Below, one piece after another: positions 46,394-54,058 of a stretch of DNA of 64,000 nt. The first letter of the stretch is position 1. The number at the start of each line of letters is the position of its first letter. The notes beneath the pieces were generated by a model. The model was given only the letters and a program-made list of their open reading frames with translations. It was not told the origin of the DNA and ran no database searches. The position numbers and the translations under genes are program-made. This DNA comes from DATIRA01 sp963766505 (GTDB lineage Bacteria > Pseudomonadota > Gammaproteobacteria > Steroidobacterales > Steroidobacteraceae). The stretch spans positions 1,534,945 through 1,598,944 of the forward strand of contig CAVYAL010000005.1 of NCBI GenBank assembly GCA_963766505.1, read 5' to 3'.

Positions 46394-47353
46394 ATGAGCA
46401 CACGCGTTTCCCGAATCCTCGGCCTGTTGTCGGTCCCGCTTGCGGGGATCCTGCTCGCCGCCTGCGGTGGCGGCAGCGGGGGCGATGCCCCGACCGGTTC
46501 GAAGACCGGCCGGCTCGACCTGTCGATCACCGACGCGCCGGTGGATGCGGCCGACGAGGTCTGGGTCCAGTTCCGCGCGGTCGAGTTCAAGCCCGAAGAC
46601 GGCGAACCGGTGACTGTCGAGTTTCGCGATGACGCCGGAAACCCGGCGCCGCGCCGCATCAACCTGCTGCCGCTGCAGGATGGGCGCAGCACCCTGCTGT
46701 TCGACGGCCTGACGCTGCCCGCCGGGAACTACCAGTGGCTGCGCATGCTCGTGGACAACGAGCCGAACGTCCGCGACTCGTACCTGATGGTCGAGGGCCG
46801 GGAGTGCGAGCTGCGAATCCCGAGCGGCGACGAGTCCGGGCTGAAGCTGCAGGGAGGGTTCGTGCTGCCGGCCGACGGCTCTGCGGCGCTTACGGTGGAC
46901 TTCGACCTGCGCAAGTCGCTGCGCGCCCCGCCGGGTCAGAAGGGCAACGCACCCGACTGCACGCAGGCGTACCTGATGAAACCCGTGCTGCGACTGGTCA
47001 GGGACAGCCAGGCCGGCGGCATCACCGGGACGGTGGACCCGAGCCTCGTGCCGGATGAGACCTGCAGCCGCATGGTCTACCTCTTTGCCGACGGCGAGAA
47101 CGCGGCCGGCAGCACGACCCCGGATGACCAGGACGGGACGCCTGCCGATCCGGTGCAGATGGTCAAGGCCGATGCCGTCACGGGCATCTATCGGGCCTCG
47201 TTCCTGCCGGCCGGGGCGTACACGGTGGCCTTCACCTGCGGCGAGGACGACCTCGACGCCGATGACAGCCTGGATTTCACCGCGGTCCGCGGCGCGACGG
47301 TCCAGGCCGGGCTCGTGACGACGGGCATGGACCTGCCCGAGCCTGCGGGCTGA
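46394..47353 (+). CDS. DUF4382-domain lipoprotein
   Basis: Predicted lipoprotein of 319 residues. Lipobox LLAACGGG gives cleavage before Cys21, followed by a glycine-rich linker. The DUF4382 domain starts at RLDLSITDAPVDAADEVWVQ and includes LLFDGLTLPAGNYQWLRMLV. The later part has a prealbumin-like domain with GIYRASFLPAGAYTVAFTCG. Four cysteines beyond the lipid site may pair. ATG 46394 has GGGAG upstream; an extension of 11 codons is open. Function unknown; the family is found in cell-surface proteins. It ends in a strong hairpin. Confidence 0.78.
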   Translation: MSTRVSRILGLLSVPLAGILLAACGGGSGGDAPTGSKTGRLDLSITDAPVDAADEVWVQFRAVEFKPEDGEPVTVEFRDDAGNPAPRRINLLPLQDGRSTLLFDGLTLPAGNYQWLRMLVDNEPNVRDSYLMVEGRECELRIPSGDESGLKLQGGFVLPADGSAALTVDFDLRKSLRAPPGQKGNAPDCTQAYLMKPVLRLVRDSQAGGITGTVDPSLVPDETCSRMVYLFADGENAAGSTTPDDQDGTPADPVQMVKADAVTGIYRASFLPAGAYTVAFTCGEDDLDADDSLDFTAVRGATVQAGLVTTGMDLPEPAG

Positions 47354-47383
47354 AGAACCCCGGCAAGCACGGGTTCCGCTGCG

Positions 47384-47413
47384 AGGGGCGCCCCGGACGG
47401 GGCGCCCCTTGTC
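47384..47413 (+). terminator. Terminator-like hairpin after the lipoprotein gene
   Basis: Perfect 11-bp stem AGGGGCGCCCC/GGGGCGCCCCT with a four-base loop (GGAC), followed by TTGTCGTTT. The T tract is weak, but the stem is very stable and the position 30 bases past the stop fits termination. Confidence 0.65.
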
Positions 47414-47484
47414 GTTTCCGGTCAACCGCGGAACGACCGCGGCGTTGTATGGTCTGACACATGCATCAGCGGAAGGAGATTGTC

Positions 47485-48126
47485 ATGCGTTCATTGGTAG
47501 TCCTGGTCTCGGTGATGGCGAGTGGAGCGGCACTGGCGGGCGGTTGGGACACTGGTTCCCCGGAAGGCTCCAAGGCCATGTCCCACCACGGACCGATGAC
47601 GGGCCGCCATTCCGTGGACGCGAACAAGGACGGCGTGGTGAGCCGCGAGGAGGCCCAGGCGTTTCCGCGGCTTGCGGCGGAATTCGACTCGGTGGACAGC
47701 AACAAGGACGGACAGCTCGACCAGGGCGAGATGGCCGCACACCGGGAATCCCGTCACGCGCAGATGAGAGCTGAGGCCGAGAAGCGCTGGGCCGCAGCAG
47801 ATGCGGACGGCAGCGGCGGGCTGTCACTGGTCGAGGCGCAAGGCTCCATGCCGTACATCGCCGAGCATTTCGACATGCTCGATTCGAACTCGGACGGGCA
47901 GGTCGCCCGCGAAGAGATGATGCAGCACCGCATGCATGCGAAAAAGGAATGGAAGCAGGAGTTCCGTGACCGCTGGAGCGCGGCCGACACGGACGGGGAC
48001 GGTGCGCTGGACCTCGCGGAGGCGCAGACCGGCATGCCGAAGCTGGCCGAGCATTTCTCGAGCTTCGATGCCGACAACGACGGCAAGGTGACGCAGCAGG
48101 AGATGCGGTCGCATCGCCGCCAGTAA
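47485..48126 (+). CDS. Secreted protein with six EF-hand calcium loops
   Basis: Exported calcium-binding protein of 213 residues. ATG 47485 is favoured by GGAAGGAG six bases upstream and by the signal peptide that follows (RSLVVLVSVMASGAALAGG). Six EF-hand loops are readable: DANKDGVVSREE, DSNKDGQLDQGE, DADGSGGLSLVE, DSNSDGQVAREE, DTDGDGALDLAE and DADNDGKVTQQE. The spacing puts them in three pairs. All twelve-residue loops keep the Asp at position 1 and Glu at 12. Role unknown; calcium-responsive envelope sensing or stabilisation is plausible but not shown. Confidence 0.83.
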   Translation: MRSLVVLVSVMASGAALAGGWDTGSPEGSKAMSHHGPMTGRHSVDANKDGVVSREEAQAFPRLAAEFDSVDSNKDGQLDQGEMAAHRESRHAQMRAEAEKRWAAADADGSGGLSLVEAQGSMPYIAEHFDMLDSNSDGQVAREEMMQHRMHAKKEWKQEFRDRWSAADTDGDGALDLAEAQTGMPKLAEHFSSFDADNDGKVTQQEMRSHRRQ

Positions 48127-48154
48127 CGTCGCCAGTGAGCCGGGCGCCGACGGG

Positions 48155-50378
48155 TTAGAAGAGCTCGAGCGGATCCACGTCCAGCGACCAGCGCACCTTG
48201 CGGGCTTCGGGCAGCTGCTCGATGGCGGGCAGCCAGCGCCCGAAGAGCCGCTGCAGCGGTGAGTGCGTCGGGGCGTGCAGCAGCAGCTGCGCCCGGAACT
48301 GGCCCGCTCGCCGCTCCATCGGAGCGGCTGCGGGCCCGAGCAGTTCGACCCCCCCGGGCTGGAGTTCCCCGGCGAGTTCACGTGCGCGATCGAGGAACTT
48401 GAGCGGTGCCGCCTGGCCCGCTGCCTCGGCCCTGCAGTACCGCGACGCGCGCATAGGGTGGCCAGGCGGCCGCCTTCCTCTCCGACAGCGCGGCCGAGGC
48501 GAAGGCCTCGTAGCCTCCACTGATCAGCTGCTGCAGCAGCGGATGCTCCGGGTACTCGGTCTGGATCAGCACTTCGCCCGGCCGCTCGGCGCGCCCGGCG
48601 CGGCCTGCGACCTGCACGATCGTCTGGGCGAGCCGCTCGCTCGCGCGGAAATCCGTGCCGAACAGGCCCTGGTCGGCGTTCAGCACGACGACCAGGCTCA
48701 CGTCCGGGAAGTGATGGCCCTTCGTCAGCATCTGGGTGCCCACCATCAGTCGCACCGCGCCGCTCGCGACCTGTTCCAGCGTCTCCTGCAGCGAACCCCG
48801 CCGGCGGACGGCGTCGCGGTCGATGCGTGCGAGCGGTACCTCCGGGAACAGGGCCTCGAGCGTCTCCTCGATCCGCTGCGTGCCTTGCCCGACCGGCTTC
48901 ACGACGTCGCCGCAGGACGGGCAGGTGCCGGGAATCGCGTGCTGAGTCCCGCAGTGGTGACAATGCAGCCGGCCCTCACGCTGGTGCACCGTCAGCCGCG
49001 CATCGCAGCGCGGGCAGGGCGCGATCCAGCCGCAGGCCGGGCAGAACAAGGTCGGCGCGTAGCCGCGACGGTTCAGGTAGAGCAGCACCTGTCCACCGGC
49101 GTCGAGATGTCGGCGGATCGACAGCACGGTCGGCGTGGCCAGGCCCTGGTTTGCGGCGTGCCGCCGCAGGTCCACGAGCCGCAGCGTCGGCGGTCGTGCG
49201 CCTGCGGTGCGGTTCGGCAGTTCCAGCAGGCGCGCACGGCCCGCGTCCACCCGACCCAGGCTCTCGAGCGAAGGCGTGGCGGAGCCGAGCACGATCGGAA
49301 TGCCGGCCTGCTGCGCCCTGACGAGCGCGAGGTCGCGGGCCGAGTAGCGGAAGCCCTCCTGCTGCTTGTAGGACGGGTCGTGTTCCTCGTCCACGACGAT
49401 CAGTCCCGGCCTTGCGAGCGGGGCGAAGATCGCCGAGCGCGTGCCGATGACGACTGGCGCCTGCCCGCTGCGGGCCTGGCGCCAGGCGCGCAGCCGTTCC
49501 TGGTCCGCCAGCGAGGAGTGCAGCACGACGATCGGCGAGCCGAAGCGGGCCTCGAATCGTGCGACGAGCTGCGGCGTCAGCGCGATCTCCGGCACCAGCA
49601 CGAGCGATTGCTCGCCCCGGGCTGCCACCCGCTCGATCGTGCGCAGGTACACCTCGGTCTTGCCGCTGCCGGTGATCCCGTGCAGCAGGAATGGCTCGAA
49701 CTTCCCGCAGGCCTCGTCGATCGTCTCGATCGCCAGCCGTTGCTCCGGCGTCGGCTCCGGCGCCGGCTCGAGCGCTGGCGCATGCTGGCCCTCGACCGCA
49801 ACGGGCCCGCGGTCGACTTCGGGCTCGACCCGGATTCGGGTCACCCAGCCACGCTTTTCCAGCTCGCGCAGGTGCTCTCGCCAGCGCGGCGCCAGTTCGT
49901 TCAGCGTCGCGGCGTCGGCCCGATCGCGGCCCTGCAGAAACGCGACCATCTCCCGCAGCCGGACTGCGCGGGAGGGCAGATCAGGCATCCGACCCTGGCG
50001 CGCCTGGTCGGACAGCTGCCAGGCGTCGGTCTGCTCCAGCGCTTCGCTGCCATGCCGCAGCGCCGCGGGCAGGGCCGCCGCGATCACTTCGCCGATCGGG
50101 TGGCGGTAGTAGTCCGATGCCCAGCGCAGCAGATTCAGCAGCGACGCGTCGATGACCGGTACGTCGTCTATCAGCGCGAGCGCGGTCTTGAGCCGGCTCT
50201 GTGGCAGCTGCGAGCCCGGACGGGTCTCGACGAGCAGTCCGACGACGCGCCGCCGGCCAAAAGGCACCCAGAGACGGACGCCGGGCAGCAGCTGGTCCGC
50301 CGTGCAGCCGGGTGGCGGCCGATAGTCGAACAACTGCCGCAGCGGCGCGTCGACGGCGACTGCAATGATCGGATTCAC
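48155..50378 (-). CDS. priA: Primosomal replication-restart helicase PriA, frameshifted near the C-terminus
   Basis: DNA helicase that reloads DnaB at stalled forks. GTG 50378 gives the conserved start NPIIAVAVDAPLRQLFDY. Walker A is HGITGSGKTEVYLR, Walker B VVDEEHD, with the helicase motif GSATPSLESL. The eight-cysteine zinc set is complete (CPACGWIAPCPRCD, then CHHCG and CPSCGD). Near the C-terminus AWPPYARVAVL should continue as RAEAAGQAAPLKFLDRAREL to a stop at 48155, but the frame slips at 48429-48440, where one extra base is present; uncorrected, the frame ends at 48378 after unrelated residues. priA is normally intact, so an error is likely. A DnaA-box pair lies upstream. Confidence 0.9.
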
Positions 50379-50723
50379 GGGGCGGCGCGGGTCACGGGGC
50401 TTGTCCACAATTCCTGTGGATAACTCTGTGAACGGATTGCGTGAAATTGAGCCAAGTGCCAGTCCGGGCAACGGGTTTTACAATTTGGTTACAAATTAGA
50501 CGCAGGCTTTGAATTCTTTCTAAAACAATCATTTACGTTCCGCGCCAGGCCTGTGCCAAGACTGAGTCCAGACAGCTGTCGTGTTGGCGCCACGGTGTGG
50601 CCGTGGCCTGCGCCCGCCAGTGAACATCTTTTCTCATCAATGCTCGTCAACCGCTTGCCCGCCATAGCGTTTTGCTCCAGTAGGGATGGATCGAGGTTTC
50701 CGATTCCTGGCGAATCTACGCAC
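50379..50723. other. Region between priA and the sigma factor with DnaA boxes
   Basis: 345 bases between divergent genes. 50401-50423 holds an inverted pair of DnaA boxes; 50475-50540 is unusually AT-rich for this DNA (ATTTGGTTACAAATTAG, CTTTCTAAAACAATCATTTA). No gene, and no terminator, is seen. Candidate -35/-10 elements lie in the AT-rich part. Confidence 0.5.
50401..50423. promoter_or_regulatory. Inverted pair of DnaA boxes upstream of priA
   Basis: TTGTCCACA at 50401-50409 (one mismatch to TTATCCACA) faces TGTGGATAA at 50415-50423, which is the perfect consensus on the minus strand. They form an inverted pair with five bases between, 23 bases from the priA start and next to an AT-rich tract. 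This may control priA in response to DnaA or belong to a larger origin-like site. Confidence 0.55.
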
Positions 50724-51347
50724 ATGATGAGCTCTGATACTCTCACTTTCGATCAGGTCCCGTGCCTGGCCGAATCCGGTCCTGCGGCCGAGAAGGAGGC
50801 TCTGCTGGAGCAGTCGAGGGCGCTGGAGCGCTTCCTTGCGAGTGTCGAGCGGCGAGCGTTCCGGATCGCCCAGATGTCGCTGCGCGACCCGGACGAGGCG
50901 CTCGACGTTGTCCAGGGGGCCATGCTGAGGCTTGCGCGCAGCTACGGTCAACGACCCAGCGAAGAATGGAAACCGCTCTTCTACCGCATCTTGTACAACG
51001 GCATCCGGGACTGGCAGCGGCGCAGCTCGGTGCGCGCGCGCGTCATCTCGTTCTGGCCGGGTTCGCTGCGGCGCGGCGACGAGCCCGAGGCCGATCCGAT
51101 CGAGCAAGTCCCCGACGGCGCTCCGGAGCCGAGCGAGCAGCTCATGGCGGCCGAAGCGATGCAGCGGCTGGAAACGGAGCTGGCCGCATTGCCGCCCAGG
51201 CAGCAGCAGGCCTTCGTGCTGCGCTGCCTCGAGGGGATGGACGTGGCCGAAACCGCCGCCGCAATGGGCTGCTCGGCGGGCAGCGTGAAGACACATTACT
51301 TTCGCGCGGTGCATACGCTGCGCGAGAGACTCGGTGAGGTGTGGTGA
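50724..51347 (+). CDS. ECF-like RNA polymerase sigma factor
   Basis: Alternative sigma-70 factor of 207 residues. Region 2 around RIAQMSLRDPDEALDVVQGA followed by FYRILYNGIRDWQRR, and region 4 in LPPRQQQAFVLRCLEGMD with MGCSAGSVKTHYFRAVHTLR. The start is uncertain: ATGs at 50724 and 50727 both fit the domain, and no ribosome-binding site is obvious; an upstream ATG at 50640 is open but adds an unconserved stretch. The next gene starts one base later (TGATG), so the operon sigma - small proteins - DUF3106 is translated together. Sets of this shape are seen in other proteobacteria, where the small proteins may be anti-sigma-like. Confidence 0.83.
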   Translation: MMSSDTLTFDQVPCLAESGPAAEKEALLEQSRALERFLASVERRAFRIAQMSLRDPDEALDVVQGAMLRLARSYGQRPSEEWKPLFYRILYNGIRDWQRRSSVRARVISFWPGSLRRGDEPEADPIEQVPDGAPEPSEQLMAAEAMQRLETELAALPPRQQQAFVLRCLEGMDVAETAAAMGCSAGSVKTHYFRAVHTLRERLGEVW

Positions 51348-51742
51348 TGAACCGGCCGAACGACGGCGAAGATCTCGTCGAGCGCAGGGCCCGGGAGCTC
51401 TTCGACGCAAGCGTCGAATCGCTGGATGCACGGACCCGTTCGCGCCTGAACGTGGCGCGCCAGTCGGCGATTGCCGAGCTGGAGACCCGTGCTGCCCCCG
51501 CGTGGGCGCCGTGGGCCAGGGTCGTGGCGGTCGCCGGCGTCGCCGCGCTCGCGGTCGTTCTCTGGCCCGGTCGGGGCGGGGAGCCAGGCACCCAGTCGAC
51601 CGTGGTCGGGACGCCCGCTGCCCTGGACACGCTCGAACTCGTGGTCGCGGGCGAGGACCTCGACCTCGTCGCGGGCGATCCCGACTTCTACGCGATGCTC
51701 GAGGAGCTCGAGCTGGAGCTGGCCTCTGGTGGCGTGGGCTGA
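51347..51742 (+). CDS. Small single-pass membrane protein, possible anti-sigma or DUF3619-like
   Basis: Protein of 131 residues starting at ATG 51347, one base into the sigma factor stop, with GGTGAGG upstream. N-terminal half is soluble and charged (DLVERRARELFDASVESLDA), followed by one membrane helix (VVAVAGVAALAVVLW) and a short acidic tail ending in EELELELASG. Position after a sigma factor and single-pass topology fit an anti-sigma factor or a DUF3619-like protein. No family motif is decisive. It is followed by another small gene that overlaps it by 14 bases. Confidence 0.65.
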   Translation: MNRPNDGEDLVERRARELFDASVESLDARTRSRLNVARQSAIAELETRAAPAWAPWARVVAVAGVAALAVVLWPGRGGEPGTQSTVVGTPAALDTLELVVAGEDLDLVAGDPDFYAMLEELELELASGGVG

Positions 51743-52010
51743 TCCGAAGATCCCGGTCCTGACGTGGGCCATACCGGCCGCGGCGCTGCTGCTGTGCGCA
51801 ATCGCTGCGGACCGGGTGCAGGCCGGTGAACCGCAATCGCCCGAGCAGGCCGGGACCACCGAGCCGGCGGACACGAGCCTCGACCTGCTCGAGTACCTGG
51901 GCTCCTGGGACGAGGAGGACGTGGACTGGCTGATGGCAGAACGGGCCGTGCGCGACGTCGAGGAACCGAGGCCGGTGCCCGGCACGCAGCGGCAGGAGCA
52001 GGGGACATGA
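51729..52010 (+). CDS. Small exported or membrane-anchored protein of the sigma operon
   Basis: 93-residue protein, probably starting at GTG 51729 inside the end of the previous gene. It has a hydrophobic N-terminal stretch (VLTWAIPAAALLLCAIAADRV) that could be a signal peptide or anchor, then an acidic, mostly helical C-terminus (LDLLEYLGSWDEEDVDWLMA). The stop overlaps the ATG of the DUF3106 gene (ATGA). The start is the weakest part of this call; no ATG is available. I do not recognise the family. Its conservation in this operon shape supports a real gene. Confidence 0.55.
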   Translation: MAWADPKIPVLTWAIPAAALLLCAIAADRVQAGEPQSPEQAGTTEPADTSLDLLEYLGSWDEEDVDWLMAERAVRDVEEPRPVPGTQRQEQGT

Positions 52011-52576
52011 GATCCTGGACCTGGGGCTTGCTGGCAGCATCCTTGCTCGCCTTCGCCCCGCCGACGACAGCACAGCAGACGCAGGCGTCGCCGCCAGCCA
52101 TTGCCTGGGACCAGCTTTCCTCCGAGCAGCAGCAGGTGCTCGGGCGTTTCCGCGAGGAGTGGAACGCCTTGCCGCCGGGCCGCCAGCAGGCGCTCTCAAG
52201 GGGTGCCGAGCGCTGGCAGCAGATGAGCCCCGAGCAGCGGGAAATGGCGCGGCAGCGATTCGAGCGCTGGCAGGGCCTGTCGACGGAGGACCGCCATCGC
52301 ATCCGCGAGCGCTACGAGCGGTTTCGCGATCTCCCGCCGGAGGAACAGCAGCGGCTGCGGGAGAATTTCCGTCGCTTCCGCGACATGCCGCCGGAACGGC
52401 GCGAGGAGCTGCGTCGCCGCTGGCAGCAGATGTCGCCCGAGGAACGGCAGCAGATGCGTGACCGCTGGCATGACATGTCGCCCGAGCAGCGCGAGCAGAT
52501 GCGCAAACGTCGCGAGCAGATGAGCCCCCAGCACCACCAGCCGCGGCATGGTCGCGGCACCCCGCGCGGCCCCTGA
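52007..52576 (+). CDS. DUF3106-domain secreted protein with arginine/glutamine repeats
   Basis: Exported protein of 189 residues. Signal peptide residues 1-22 (LLAASLLAFAPPTTAQ). The mature part is a series of helical repeats of the pattern RWQxMSPEQRExxRxRFxxW, for example WQQMSPEQREMARQRFERW and WHDMSPEQREQMRKRREQ. This is the DUF3106 domain seen in proteobacterial envelope proteins. The C-terminus is histidine- and glycine-rich. Last gene of the sigma operon with a four-base overlap. Function unknown; the repeats may bind a polyanion. Confidence 0.8.
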   Translation: MRSWTWGLLAASLLAFAPPTTAQQTQASPPAIAWDQLSSEQQQVLGRFREEWNALPPGRQQALSRGAERWQQMSPEQREMARQRFERWQGLSTEDRHRIRERYERFRDLPPEEQQRLRENFRRFRDMPPERREELRRRWQQMSPEERQQMRDRWHDMSPEQREQMRKRREQMSPQHHQPRHGRGTPRGP

Positions 52577-52626
52577 AAGGGGACATGAAAGGGGACAGAT
52601 TTATTTAAAAGGGGACAGATTTATTT
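52574..52626. repeat. Tandem GGGGACAGATTTATTT repeat
   Basis: Two copies of AAAGGGGACAGATTTATTT at 52587-52605 and 52608-52626 and a third truncated copy (GAAAGGGGACA) just before, starting at the DUF3106 stop. This motif is often found at REP- or RAYT-associated sites and mobile-element junctions; here no intact transposase is adjacent. Confidence 0.7.
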
Positions 52627-52867
52627 GTCCGGCAATGCTGGACGTCCCTGAAGGCAGGCCCACCGATCTTTCGCGGTAAGCGTTCCACCCCGCCCTGCCG
52701 TCGAGGATCTCAGCTGTTCCCGCTCGCCGCAGCCGCGAGCCGGACTTCTTCAACGAATTTTCGTCGTTTCTTAGCAAGTCCTTCGTGACTCGAGCGCACG
52801 ACCGACGGAAGACTCTCTCGTCCAAACGCATCGTATTTTTTACATAAAACGACGAGAGGGGATAACC
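52627..52867. other. Non-coding stretch before the ScyD-like gene, possible element remnant
   Basis: 240 bases with no supported gene. A minus-strand frame of 76 residues is open from 52831 into the repeat block but its sequence is not recognisable; it may be the trace of the element that left the repeats. The end holds the leader of the next gene: TTTTTTACATAAAACG and ACGAGAGGGG as ribosome-binding site. Confidence 0.45.
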
Positions 52868-53929
52868 ATGACTTTCACGCGATTATTCTCAGCAACGGTG
52901 GCGGCGACGACCCTGGCTCTGGCCGGCTTCAGTGCGGCGGCCGACACCGGCGAAGACAACCGGCGCGACCGGCCGATCAAGGCCGACCTGCTTGCATCCG
53001 GACTGGCCGGGTCGATCGGCGGAACCGTCGGGCCGGATGGCGCGCTCTACGTTCCACAGTTCGGGCTCGGCGAGATCACGCGCATCGACCCCGACACGGG
53101 AGCGATGACGACATTCGCTTCGGGCTTCCCGTTGCCGGCCATCCCCGGTTTTCCGGGCGGCGTCTTCGACGTGGCCTTCGTGGGCGACACGGCCTATGCG
53201 CTGGTCACGCTGGTTGATGCGCCGGACTTCCTCAACGCCATGGGTCTGCCGGACACGGGCTTCAACGGCGTCTATCGCATCGACGACCCGTCCAGCCCCA
53301 CGCTCATAGCCGACCTGGGAGACTTCTCTCGCGATAATCCACCGCCGCCACTTTTCGCCTATGTCCTGCCCGAGGGCGTGCAATACGCGCTGGAGCCAGT
53401 CGATAACGGGCTGCTGGTGACCGACGGTCACCACAACCGCATCCTGCACGTCGATTTCAGCGGCGGCACCAGCGTCATGAAGCAGTACGGCAACGTGGTG
53501 CCTTCGGGACTCGACGTGTTCCGTGGCCAGGTCCTGCTCGCGGAGACCGGGGCGATCTCGGGTTCACCGGGCGCTTACGAGGAAATCGGCGAAATCACGG
53601 CCTTCGACCTCGGGGATCCTATGGACGGTGGACTGGTCGCCGGCGGTATCAGCATGGCTGTGGACGTGCAGTCCGGTCCGGGGCGCTCGCTGTATGCGCT
53701 GTCGCAGGGCATCTGGGACCCGAACCTGGACGAGAGTGCGGCCGGGGCACCGGCCCTGCCCTACACCGGCCAGTTGCTGCGGATAAACCGCGATGGCTCG
53801 AGCACCGTGTTGCTCGACGGGATAAACCTGCCCACCTCGCTGCACTTCAAGGGAGGCATCGCTTACATCGTTACGCTGTCGGGCGATGTCTGGAAGCTGC
53901 GCGGCATCAGCGGCGCCGAGCGAAACTAG
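52868..53929 (+). CDS. ScyD/ScyE-family secreted beta-propeller-like protein
   Basis: Exported protein of 353 residues. Signal peptide about 1-25. The body has NHL-propeller-like repeats: GTVGPDGALYVPQFGLGEIT, FDVAFVGDTAYALVTL, EPVDNGLLVTDGHHNRILHV and PYTGQLLRINRDGSSTVLLD. This matches ScyD/ScyE-type proteins, named from the scytonemin cluster of cyanobacteria but widespread in other bacteria with unknown role. ATG 52868 has GAGAGGGG eight bases upstream. No scytonemin gene is nearby, so no pigment role is implied. It ends at a perfect inverted repeat. Confidence 0.8.
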   Translation: MTFTRLFSATVAATTLALAGFSAAADTGEDNRRDRPIKADLLASGLAGSIGGTVGPDGALYVPQFGLGEITRIDPDTGAMTTFASGFPLPAIPGFPGGVFDVAFVGDTAYALVTLVDAPDFLNAMGLPDTGFNGVYRIDDPSSPTLIADLGDFSRDNPPPPLFAYVLPEGVQYALEPVDNGLLVTDGHHNRILHVDFSGGTSVMKQYGNVVPSGLDVFRGQVLLAETGAISGSPGAYEEIGEITAFDLGDPMDGGLVAGGISMAVDVQSGPGRSLYALSQGIWDPNLDESAAGAPALPYTGQLLRINRDGSSTVLLDGINLPTSLHFKGGIAYIVTLSGDVWKLRGISGAERN

Positions 53930-53950
53930 CGCGACGGTTCGCGCGCCTGG

Positions 53951-53983
53951 CCTGGGAGGCCCATGGAAGGGCCTCCCAGGTTT
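53951..53983 (+). terminator. Bidirectional terminator-like hairpin
   Basis: Perfect 12-bp stem CCTGGGAGGCCC/GGGCCTCCCAGG with loop ATGGAA, then TTTCC. It lies between the stops of two convergent genes, so it can serve both directions. Confidence 0.7.
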
Positions 53984-54058
53984 CCATTCAGCCGCGAATC
54001 CGTCACTAGCGTACCGACGATCACAATCTGCGGGATTGGTGGATTCGTCGCGGCCGTG

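Noticed and set aside
52601..52831. Small minus-strand frame with the GQINLSPF ending
   Set aside because: The ending is only the translation of the GGGGACAGATTTATTT repeat; no ribosome-binding site or family pattern.
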